64,000 nucleotides of DNA from Rhizomys pruinosus. Taxonomy: Eukaryota > Chordata > Mammalia > Rodentia > Spalacidae. Shown piece after piece: positions 23,862 to 54,569 of the stretch. The notes under the pieces were generated by a model, which searched no databases, was not told the DNA's origin, and saw nothing but the letters and a program-made list of their open reading frames with translations. Position 1 is the stretch's first letter; each line of letters opens with the position of its first letter. Made by a program: the position numbers and the translations under genes. Location: contig VZQC01012261.1 of assembly GCA_009823505.1 (NCBI GenBank), forward strand, positions 2,374,987 to 2,438,986. Reading direction: 5' to 3'.

Positions 23862-26222
23862 ACACCTTCACCTGGACTGCTTAGTCATGCACACCTTCAC
23901 CTGGACTGCTTAGTCATGCACACCTTCACCTGACTGCTTAGTCTTGCACACCTTCACCTGGACTGCTTAGTCATGCACACCTTCACCTGACTGCTTAGTC
24001 ATGCACACCTTGACCTGGAGTGCTTAGTCATGCACACCTTCACTTGACTGCTTAGTCTTGAACACCTTCACCTGGACTGCTTAGTCATGCACACCTTCAC
24101 CTGACCGCTTAGTCATGCGCACCTTCACCTGACCGCTTAGTCATGCACACCTTCACCTGAGTGCTTACTCATGCACACCTTCACCTGGAGTGTTTAGTCA
24201 TGCACACTTACACCTGACTGCTTAGTCATGCACACCCTCACCTGGACTGCTTAGTCATGCACACCTTCACCTGACTGAGTAGTCATGCACACCTTCACCT
24301 GCAGTGCTTAGTCATGCACACCTTCACATGGACTGCTTAGTCATGCACACCTTCACCTGACTGCTTAGTCATGCAAACCTTCACGTGGACTGCTTAGTCA
24401 TGCACACCTTCACCTGACTGCTTAGTCATGCACACCCTCACCTGTACTGCTTAGTCATGCACACCTTGACCTGGAGTGCTTAGTCATGCACACCTTCACC
24501 TGATTGCTGAGTCAGGCACACCTTCACCTGATTGCTTAGTCATGCACACCTTCACCTGACTGCTTAGTCAGGCACACCTTCGCCTGGACTGCTTACTCAT
24601 GCACACCTTCACCTGACTGCTTAGTCATGCACACCCTCACCTGGACTGCTTAGTCATGCAAACCTTCACCTGGACTGCTTAGTCTTGCCCACCTTCACCT
24701 GAATGCTTAGTCATGCACACCTTCACCTGGACTGCTTACTCATGCACACCTTCACCTGACTGCTTGGTCATGCACACCTTCACCTGATTGCTTAGTCATG
24801 CACACCTTCACCTGGAGTGCTTAGTCATGCACACCTTCACCTGAATGCTTAGTCATGCACACTTTAACCTGACTGCTTAGTCATGCACACCTTCATCTGG
24901 AGTGCTTAGTCATGCACACCTTCACCTGGACTACTTAGTCATGCACACCTTCACCTGACTGCTTAGTCTTGCACACCTTCACCTGACTGCTTAATCATGC
25001 ACACCTACACCTGACTGCTTAGTCATGCACACCCTCACCTGACTGCTTAGTCATGCACACCTTCACCTGACTGCTTAGTCATGCACACCTTCACCTGACT
25101 GCTTAGTCAGGCACACCTTCACCTGACTGAGTAGTCATGCACACCTTCACCTGGAGTGCTTAGTCATGCACACGTTCACCTGGACTAATTAGTCATGCAC
25201 ACTTTCAGCTGACTGCTTAGTCATGCACACCCTCACCTGGACTGCTTAGTCATGCACACCATCACCTGACTGCTTAGTCATGCACACCTTCACCTGACTG
25301 CTTAGTCATGCACACCTTTGCCTGGACTTCTTTGTCATGCACACCTTCACCTGACTGCTTAGTCATGAAAACCTTCACCTGACTGCTTAGTCAAGCACAC
25401 CTTCAACCGGAATGCTTAGTCATGCACACCTTGACCTGGAGTGCTTAGTCATGCACACCTTGACCTGACCACTTAGTCATGCACACCTTCACCTGACTGC
25501 TTAGTCATGTGCACCTTCACCTGGAGTGCTTAGTCATGCACACCTTCACCTGACTGCTTAGTCATGCACACCTTCACTTGGACTGCTTAGTCATGTAAAC
25601 CTTCACCTGACTGCTTATTCATGAACACCTTCACCTGACTGCTTATTCATGCACACCTTCACCTGACTGCTTAGTCATGCACACCTTCACTTGGACTGCT
25701 TAGTCATGTAAACCTTCACCTGACTGCTTATTCATGAACACCTTCACCTGACTGCTTATTCATGCACACCTTCACCTGACTGCTTAGTCATGCACACCTT
25801 CACCTGACTGCTTAGTCATGCACACCTTCACCTGACTGCTTAGTCATGCACACCCTCACCTGGACTGCTTAGTCATGCACACCCTCACCTGACTGCTTAG
25901 TCATGCACACTTCACCTGACTGCTTGGTCATGCACACCTTCACCTGGAGTGCTTAATCATGCACACTTTCACCTGACTGCTTAGTCATGCACACCTTCAC
26001 CTGACTGCTTAGTCATGCATGCCTTCACCTGACTGCTTAGTCATGCACACCCTCACCTGGACTGCTTAGTCATGCATACCCTCACCTGATTGCTTAGTCA
26101 TGCACACCTTCACCTGACTGCTTAGTCATGCATACCTTCACCTGGACTGCTTAGTTATGCACACCTCACCTGACTGCTTAGTCATGCACACCTTCACCTG
26201 GACTGCTTAATCATGCACACCT
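23862..26222. repeat. Large 28/29-bp minisatellite, about 83 copies
   Basis: About 2.36 kb of tandem units with the pattern CTTCACCTGACTGC then TTAGTCATGCACAC; 29-bp units have TGGACTGC in place of TGACTGC. Copies vary at scattered single bases. A four-unit block of 113 bp is duplicated at about 25572-25797. The unit contains the hairpin-capable TGACTGCTTAGTCA, and one unit at 24505-24514 reads TGCTGAGTCA. The array ends at CACACC just before unrelated DNA, about 3.2 kb past the ADH polyadenylation signal. Confidence 0.97.
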
Positions 26223-27705
26223 TTTCTTTTCTGTTTAAACCTAAGCTTCAGAGATGGATTTGGGGTTCACTGGACCTTTATATTTGTTACTCTTCCAAAT
26301 GTGGCAATATCTCCTTTCTCTGTCTTTCTACTTTTTTGTAATTGGCATATTGAGGATGGATGGCCAAGTGTCACTTGTTAGTGCTGCCAGGGCTTAGGTT
26401 TGACCCTAACACTTGAGGTACCAGAGTTGTCCAGATCAAAACTAGGTGCTAGCAGGGGCCCTTTCTGCCCCACAACTGTGCTGCCTTCTCCTAGCGACAT
26501 TGGTGAATCCTTCTTGGGGTGTGGAACTCTCATTCTTTTGATTGACAGCCTATGGGTTTATTCTGAACTGATTTTTTCATTGGATAGCCTGTGGTTATTT
26601 CAGAACATTTGTCAGGCCCTGGTTCCCATTCATTTCTCCCACAGTTCCTCCATTATCTAAAGTTGTCTTTTTTACTTTTTAAATTTCACTTTTTTTCAAC
26701 TTTCTCTTTTTAGTATGGAACTTCTATGAGCACCTGATTATAAAATCGCTGCGGCTATGTGACATTTATTTCTCTAAACCTAAAGGGTACAATCAGGTTC
26801 TTGTCTTAGAGACGAGAACATCAGGAGGAAGTCCCCAGGATGTGCAATGGTCTTTGGGGAAAATCCACAAAATGACATACCTTATTCATGGAACAGAAAG
26901 AAAATGTCTGTTCATCTCCTAAGACACATATAAAGGGTGGTTACCTAACTCCTTAAGCAATCTCACCTTCCATAAAATTCAGGATAAACAATCCGAGACA
27001 CATGTGTAGAAACTGCTCTCAGAGTGAAACCAAGGAAGCTGCTCCCATAAATAGCACATGAACTAATCCCAAGCCTGAATATCATCAGTTAACATAGAAG
27101 GCTGAAATTTTCAGGAAAAGGGAATTCTCACTAAATTGAGAAACACAAATGAAAGGAGAAAGTGTTTGGGGGAGAAACTGCCATTTGGTGTTCCAGCTGG
27201 TTTTATAATTGATAATTCGAGCACCTCAACTTTCACATATATGGAAAGAAATGGGGAATTTAACTTAAGATGACTAGGTTCAGTTTGTACTGAGAACTAA
27301 AGTTCTTAGAAGAAGCTGTATATATATTAAATATGATGAAGACTGATTGACCTTTCTAGTTTTATTCCATGATGATTTAATAAGATATAATAACAAATTA
27401 TTTCACATTTTTGTATTTGTTAAGACTTGCTCTGTGCTCTAAAATGTAAATTATTTTGGATAAAGTTATTTGGCTGCTGAAAGTTTTTATATGTGTATTC
27501 AGCAGCTATTGGAATATTCTGTAGATGTCTTAAGTCCAACTCATGTATGATATAGTTTAACTATGAAGTTCTCTTGATCTTTTTTTTTTTTATGTCTGGA
27601 TGGCCTATCTATTGATGAGAGGTGGTAATTAAAGTCACCCATTTTTATTGTATTTGGATCCATCCTTTGTGACCACTAGTGTTTCTTATGAAATCGGGTG
27701 TGCAT
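26223..27705. other. Unassigned DNA
   Basis: No exon, SINE or array was recognised on either strand. Confidence 0.4.
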
Positions 27706-28140
27706 ATTAATCTTCTAATTGCTGTAACAAAATATATGAAAACAAAAATTTAAGGAAGGAAGTGTTTATAGTGGATACAGACAGCCATGGTAGGAGAGTC
27801 TTGGCAGTGGGAAGGCGAGGCAACTGGTCACACTGTACCCACAGTTAGGAAGCAGAGAGAGGTGACTGACAGCCTTCTGCTCACTTTCTCCTTTTTATCC
27901 TTTCTATTCAGCGCAGGATCCAATGAGGCAGGAGAACAGGTTAGGGAATGAGATCCAGAATTTCTCATGTAAATCTCAACAAAGTTAATGTATGGAAAAA
28001 AACAGTTGCTAAAGAAGAAGGCTAAACAACCACCCTCCTCCATCGATATAGAGGTTGAGTAAATTCAGCCACTAGAACAGGCACAGAAGGACCTCCAGAG
28101 TGTCTGCAGGTAACCTATGGCTCATTATAACAGTAAAACC
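27706..28140. mobile_element. Possible rodent hAT-like (URR1-type) relic
   Basis: The opening TTGCTGTAACAAAATATATG and the sequence around AGGAAGGAAGTGTTTATAG recall the same family as 34005-34352, but divergence is high. Confidence 0.35.
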
Positions 28141-28289
28141 CACATTCCAGAGAAGAGATTTATGATGTTAATGAAGCATGCAGTGTGTGAAATTGTATGA
28201 CAGACAGAACATATCTAAGTCCTTTCTATGCAAGTGAGCCAGAAATCTTGTGCTATGTGACATAAAAGTTACAACCTTTGTGCAGTGAG

Positions 28290-29180
28290 CATATTAAAAT
28301 CATATCAGGAAAATCAGGCCTAAGAGCTTTGTGGACATACCAGACCAAAGAAAGGGTATAATGCTCTCATCTTGACCCTATAAAGAGGTGGACTATTACT
28401 ACGATGGAGACAAGCCCCATTGATCTATCTGACCAACCATCAGATATATCAACAGGCAGAGAATCCATGACTTTCCCAGGGCCTTCAACTTAGCTCAGTC
28501 TCTGCTGTTGACGTGGCCTACTCTACTGCCATCTGTTCCTACACCTGTTTGCCTGTCTGGATGGACCATCGCTCATCCATCTGTTCATTGTTCATCTGGA
28601 CCTGGTTCTGCCCATTCACCTCTGCAGCTGGATTCAACTCTGTAGGTCAACCCTGACTCTGTAGTCTCAGCAGACAGCAGCCTCAGCAGACTTTTGAGCC
28701 AGATCTCCAGCTCAGGTTGTTTCTTTATCTTATTTCTACAGACTATTTCCATTTCTACCAGTTTCTTTGCTTCCCAAGAGTTTTGGAATTCCTTGAATTC
28801 TGCTCCAACCTCTCAACTCTTCACAGCAATTCTGTAACATACATACATATATATATATATGTATGTTATATATGTATATATATATATATGTATATATATA
28901 GAGAGAGATAGAGATAGATATTATGTGATGTGTAATATGTGCTCTGAGAGTTAATGTTGGTAATTAAAATTTTAAATTAACTTAAAAAGAGCCTGTGTTC
29001 CCTTCAGCTCGGATTATCATGAAAAGTCGGGGTATTTAGTAAATTGCTGCTATTGAAAGAATTATACCTTGTGAATCTACTGCTACAGTAAATTCTAATA
29101 TTGTGGAAAGATACACATGCGCATCTATGTTTCCTTCATAGTGCAGTCACGAGTTCTTTCTGAAGAAAATCAACATAGCC
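28290..29180. mobile_element. LTR-like dispersed repeat, copy 1
   Basis: The left part (ATATCAGGAAAATCAGGC, then CAGACCAAAGAAAGGGT) parallels 59915-59970. The right part (GAGAGTTAATGTTGGTAATTA, then AAATTGCTGCTATTGAAAGA) parallels 47350-47460. The three loci are therefore pieces of one repeat, most likely an endogenous-retrovirus LTR. A TA/CATA microsatellite lies at about 28840-28900. Confidence 0.5.
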
Positions 29181-29385
29181 ACATATGGGATGATAGAATA
29201 CATTCTGTACTCTAAAGAGGTTTTAAATAAAGGTAGGGTGGCTTTAGTTCTATAAAAAAAACTGAATTTAAGGTGAGATTCTAAGTGTGAATACATGACT
29301 CATCAGTAACTGATTCTTGGGTTTTCTCTTCTAGATGTAGGCTGTAATATAAACATGAGGTTCGAAATAGTTAATTTTTAATAGT

Positions 29386-49738
<20,353 letters not shown>

Positions 49739-49774
49739 CTGAAAGATAATCAAATAGTTAAAAATTAAATGCCC

Positions 49775-50115
49775 AATCACAAAAAGACTAACCCCAAATA
49801 TTTTCACTCATATGTGGATATTAGCATTGAATCTTTAGATTTGTGTGCCTAACTTGAAGGACTTGCAGAGGCCAGGAAACTAGAGAGAGGCCACTGGAGG
49901 GAGGGGGAAGAAAGACCTTGTAGGAGGGAAGATAATAGAACACAGGTGACATGAAGAGGAGAAAGGGAAATAATGGTGAGGGAGATGTAAGTGGAGAGAC
50001 AGAAATAGGAGGATGGGGCAGAGGAGGGGGTGAGGGGAGAGATTATAACACCAAGGGCATTCGAAAAAGCCATGCAGAAACCTACTATTTTGTAAGCTTC
50101 CTAAAATGTGTATAT
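49775..50115 (+). mobile_element. Old L1 (Lx-type) 3' UTR
   Basis: CACTCATATGTGGATATTAG, a purine-rich GGAGGGAGGGGGAAGAAAG block and AAACCTACTATTTTGTAAGC are typical of old rodent L1 3' UTRs. It begins 37 bp upstream of ADH exon 3. Confidence 0.65.
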
Positions 50116-51195
50116 AATACTCTTCCAAGAAGGGACAGGTTGCCAAATAAAAAGCCCAGTACCAGGTATGGGATATCTCCCCTTGAGCTGCTAGTTAGGA
50201 GTATCCCAGCTAACCCCCAAATAATTCAGGCTTTTGCCATTGCTCTTGGTTGCCAACCAGAACTTGATGGTAAGACCCCATTGCTGACGATACCACATAC
50301 TTTGGTTATAAGACAAGGAGAAATCAATTTGGGAAGACTCTTCCCTGCTGGCTAGTTTTCATAATACTGGAAGGTGCTACGTGGGCTTCTGGGAGGAAAA
50401 AGTCATCAATAGTCTTATCTGGATGCCAACCCTGAGGGCTACAATAATGATCTGCCTGTCAGGACAAGCCCCCATTGCCTTAGCAGTGGCATGAGTGTTT
50501 TGGGGGTAACCAATTACCTTCTGATTGGTTTTAAGGCCTGTTCCATAGGAGGAAATGCATGCCTACTAATGTAAATCTGACCAAGAACCCAGGGCCGTGG
50601 ACCTCATAGGCCTCAAAGATGAATCTTCTATTATTATTTTGCCAAATGGATATAGTTTCAAAGTGTCTTCTAAAGACATACATATTTACTCACAGATTAG
50701 TACAGCTCTCAGACCTCATCAGAGAGGTTTCTTTGTGCAGCAGACAGTGGTTAATATAGAAACTCACAATGAAAAAAAAAAAAAAAAGAAACTCACAATG
50801 AGTAAAAATGCAGAGAAGTGTCTGTGGAGAGCTCAGACATAAACGGACATCTCCTTCATATATTCTCCCCCTGAGGCTCAGGGACCATCTTGGAAGGGAA
50901 AATGGAAAGACTGTCAGAGCCAGAAGTTGGGAGGACTAGAGTAAAGCATCTCGTGGACATGACAAGACCACTGCACTCATGGACTCACAGAAACTGTGGC
51001 TGTCTGTACAAGATCAAGCCAGGCAGAGTTCCAGCATTCAGTGGGGAGGGGTTCACAAGTCCCCACCCCCAGCAGAGAAGTTACAGACCTTTGATGGATG
51101 CTTGGTGTGTATGGTCCTGGCAGATCAAACCATGCTTCAGTAGATGGCACCACACCTGGGAATTACAGTGCTGGAAACGCCTATCTTACCTAACC
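50116..51195 (+). repeat. Old dispersed repeat 'R', copy 2 (longer)
   Basis: The right half (50695-51160) aligns with 16025-16430. The left half shows AATAAAAAGCCCAGTACCAG and GCCATTGCTCTTGGTTGCC, which look repeat-derived, but the family was not identified. Confidence 0.5.
50758..50801 (+). mobile_element. Poly(A)-only insertion with target duplication
   Basis: AGAAACTCACAATGA occurs at 50758-50772 and again at 50787-50801, separated only by 14 As. This has the structure of an L1-mediated insertion whose whole body was lost, leaving the tail. Confidence 0.85.
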
Positions 51196-51209
51196 TTGTA
51201 ACCAAAGTA

Positions 51210-51214
51210 AATCT

Positions 51215-51265
<51 letters not shown>

Positions 51266-51268
51266 TTT
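51210..51268. repeat. (TTTA)n microsatellite
   Basis: About 14 ATTT units joined to the following minus-strand B1 as its tail. Confidence 0.96.
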
Positions 51269-51405
51269 GTCTTTTTGAGACAGGGTCTCCCTGTAGTCCC
51301 AACTGACCTGGAACTCACTCTGTAGACCAGACTGACCTTGAACTCACAGAGATCTGCCTCTGCCTCCCAAGTGCTAGGATTAAAGGCATGCATCACCACA
51401 TCTGG
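51269..51405 (-). mobile_element. B1 SINE
   Basis: GTCTTTTTGAGACAGGGTCT to GCATCACCACATCTGGC. Confidence 0.94.
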
Positions 51406-51619
51406 CGTAAATCTTATGTTTTGAGATCATTTAACACTATTCCATCTGCCATCTTACAGTGTAATCAGCTTACTTAAATCTAGCTAGCCTTTAGTAAAAC
51501 AATGTAAACAATTTTTCTTCGCCTTGGGCTCCTCTTGTAATCAACTTTTAACAAGATAAGCTAAACACATAGCTTTCTTAACAGTTGGTCCCCATTTCTC
51601 CCTCATCGATCCTTCAGAA

Positions 51620-52570
51620 TAGTGTGTGTGTGTATGTGTGTGTGTGTGTGTATGTGTGTGCATGTGTGTATGTGTGTATGTGTATATGTGTGTGTATGTG
51701 TGTATGTGTGTGTATCTGTGTGTATGTGTGTGTGCATGTGTGTGTCTGTGTGTGTATGTGTGTGCATATGTGCATGTGTATGTGTGTGTATGTGTGTATG
51801 TGTGTATGTGTGTATGAGTCCATGTGTATGTGTATGTGTCTGTGTGTCTGTGTGTATGTGCGTGTGTATGTGTGTGTATGTGTGTGTATGTGTGTGTGTC
51901 TGTGTATGTGCATGTGTATGTGTGTATGTGTGTGTATGTGCGTGTGTATGTGTGTATGAGTCTGTGTGTGTGTGTGTGCATGTGTGTATGTATGTGTGTG
52001 TATGTGTCTGTGTGTATGTGTATGTGTGTATGTGTCTGTGTGTTTATGTGCATGTGTATCTGCATGTGTATGTGTGTGTGTATGTGTATGCGTATGTGTG
52101 TGTATGCGTGTGTGTATGTGTGTGCATGTGTGTATGTGTGTGTATATGTGTATGTGTGTGTATTTGTGTGTGTATATGTGTGTATGTGCATATGTGTGCT
52201 TGTGTATGTGTGTGTATCAGTGTGTGTGTATGTGCATGTGTATGTGTGTATGAGTCTGTGTGTGTATGTGCGTGTGTGTGTATGTGTGTGTGCATGTGTG
52301 TATGTGTGTGTCTGTGTGTATGTGTCTGTGTCTATGTGCATGTGTATCTGCGTGTGTATGTGTATGTGTGTGTGTCTGTGTGTGTGTATGTGTGTATGTG
52401 TGTGTCTGTGTCTGTGTGTGTGTATGTGTGTGTCTGTGTGTATGCATATGTGTATGCGTGTGCATGTGTGTATGTGTGTGCGTGTGTGTATGTGTGTGTC
52501 TGTGTGTTTATGTGTGTGTATGTGTATGTGTGTGTGTGTATGTGTGTGTATGTGTGTGTGTGTGTGTGTG
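51620..52570. repeat. 950-bp TG-rich compound array
   Basis: Mixed TG, TATG, TCTG and CATG units. Long blocks recur about 290 bp apart, for example TGTATCTGCATG near 52055 and TGTATCTGCGTG near 52343, and GTATGAGTCTGTG near 51953 and 52249. Long open frames of Cys/Val or Thr/His on both strands are artefacts of the repeat. Confidence 0.96.
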
Positions 52571-52765
52571 AAAATATCACTGGAAGCAGGGACTGTTGGA
52601 GCAAAGTATTATCCACAGTTTATGTTGTAAACAATAGGTGGGATTAGTTTGATGACATCTTTGTGGTTTTGCGTGTGTTTCTGGGTCAGTAGAGGACAGA
52701 AAAGGAACCATTTTTTTTCCTGATCAAACCCAGTTCTCATCCCTCCCCCATATTTATGTTGGAGG

Positions 52766-53022
52766 TGTTAGGTTGGAGGCTCCAAGATGGCATGGACTAC
52801 AGGGTCTCCACTCTCCTCTTTTGGCAAAGGCGCTGCGCTCAAGAAGGTGGGAGAATAAAGCCTGTGTAAGACTCACCCTTTCACTTCCTTCATTCTTTAT
52901 TCCTTTCACCCCTGTAGGCTGTTGTTTTTTTTTCCCCAAGAATATATTTTCCTTCCCTAATAAAATCTGCCCTCTGTTAATTGGATTGACTCTGCCTCCT
53001 CTCAGCAGCGGGATACCTCACA
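52766..53022 (+). repeat. 5' LTR (short form)
   Basis: 257 bp, TGTTAGGTTGGAGGCTCC to ACCTCACA. It contains AATAAAGCC and CCCTAATAAAATCTGCC and lacks about 300 bp that the 3' LTR has after GTAAGAC. Confidence 0.88.
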
Positions 53023-53025
53023 TCT

Positions 53026-53042
53026 TGGTGGCCCTATGGGGA
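53026..53042 (+). other. Primer-binding site resembling tRNA-Ile
   Basis: TGGTGGCCCTATGGGGA lies 3 nt past the LTR. The first 9 nt match, and the rest match with one gap and one change, the complement of the 3' end of mammalian tRNA-Ile(AAU) as I remember it. Confidence 0.55.
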
Positions 53043-54290
53043 GGGGATAGAAAACCCAACCCAGTGGACCCAGGGTCCACTGGACATTTGGGACACCCCT
53101 TTTCCTTCCTAATGCATCCAGCTTCTGACTTAGGGTAAGTCCTTTGCTGTGGCCTCACTCCCAGATGCCCTGTCTGAAGGTCGTTGCAATGCCAGGACAA
53201 GCTATTTAGGTGGTGACCCATGGACATTCCTCCTTCCCAGGTACGACCCGTGGCTTTTTTTTTCAGGCAGCGACCCACGGACATTCCTCCTCCCTCTGGT
53301 TGTCCATCTTCTCTCTTGGTCATGACCTAGGGACACTCTTCCTTTCCTGTCACCACCTCTGTTTTGGGAAGGATCTCTGTCGTGAGGGGTCTTGCTGGAC
53401 CAGAGATGTTCTTCCAGAGTTCCTCCCACACCTTCCCCACTTCCTGGTCTCTGGGTTGCATTGAGAGGACGCTCTCCTGTGCCCACTGATCTTCATGCTT
53501 GGAGATGGGCAACTCTGGGTCAAAGCCTACCCTCCAGTACCCTGTGCATCCTTTTCCAGTCATGGCCGACTACCTTACTGGAGACTGAACCCTCAAACGT
53601 TCCCCTGGCTTACTCCCTCCCTAACGGCTTCTTTTCCCTGCATCCTACTACTTCTGCTCTTTGCTGTGCTTCCTCTCGTCCCTGCTGCTATAATTCTTTT
53701 TACTGACTCTCAACTATATCCTATAGTCTTTCAGCTGTGGATGCTTGGCTCCAACTATCCTGCCAGAGACTGAGCCCCCAAACATTTCCTTGGCTTCCCT
53801 TCCTGCTTGCCCCTCTTCTTCTACCCTACTTCTCCTGTTTGCACTTCCGCCTCCCCAACCCTCACCCAGGTCTCTCCACACTCACTGTTAAGGTTCCTGT
53901 CCCATTTGTTCTGCAGGACCTCGCCCACGTGATGAAGCGGTTAGGCCTCTTCCCTGCTGGTTCCTCTGCTTGCAGGCCTGGACCAGGTTTTCTGTTTCTC
54001 TTCTTTTCAAAAGGTTCCCTTTTCCTTCACTCTATCCGCTTTTCTCTGTCCTTTGAAAAGCATGCGCTTTTCCTCGGTTTTCTCGGACTTTGAGTGCTCA
54101 ACCAATAGTTATCATAAATCTTTGGTTAGGTGAAAACTTGAAAATAAAAAGGGAAAACAGCCACGCCATGTGTAGACTATGCTTTCTGTTAGTTTGGAAG
54201 CCAGATTTCAACTGTGCTGGATACATTTGAGTCATGTGTCTTTTCAAGCTGTTTCTGTATTGCTATTCATGTTATGTGTCTGTTAAAAAA
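53043..54290 (+). other. Internal region of the LTR element, left part
   Basis: CT-rich leader-like sequence with semi-repeated phrases (AGACTGAGCC/ACTGAACCC then CCAAACATT/TCAAACGTT; CCCACGGACATTCCTCC twice). Open stretches lack retroviral motifs. Confidence 0.5.
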
Positions 54291-54300
54291 TGGCCACTTT

Positions 54301-54559
54301 GGGCTGGAGAAATGGCCTAGCAGTTAAGAGCTCCAACTGCTCTTGCAGAGGACCTGGGTTCGATCCCCAGCACCCACATGTTGGCCAAGAACTGTCTGTA
54401 ACTCCAATTCCAGGAGAACTCCAGTTCCAGGGGAATCCGACACCCTCTTCTGACCTCCGCGGCATTGCATGACATGGATGCACAAATATACATGCAGACA
54501 GTACATTCATATAAATAAAAAAATATTAAAAAAAGTCTTAAAAAAATAAAAATAAAAAC
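54301..54559 (+). mobile_element. B2-type SINE inside the LTR element
   Basis: A full B2 with a 10-bp duplication TGGCCACTTT at 54291-54300 and 54560-54569. Confidence 0.97.
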
Positions 54560-54569
54560 TGGCCACTTT

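Noticed and set aside
23862..26222. CRISPR-like repeat array
   Set aside because: Units of 28/29 bp are joined directly with no unique spacers, and the surrounding DNA is mammalian; it is a minisatellite.
51541..52647. Long open frames rich in Cys/Val or Thr/His on both strands
   Set aside because: They are produced by the TG-rich repeat, which rarely contains stop codons; all six registers look similar.
53018..53486. Gly/Arg-rich minus-strand open frames
   Set aside because: Antisense of the LTR element leader, with semi-repeated phrases; no known protein.
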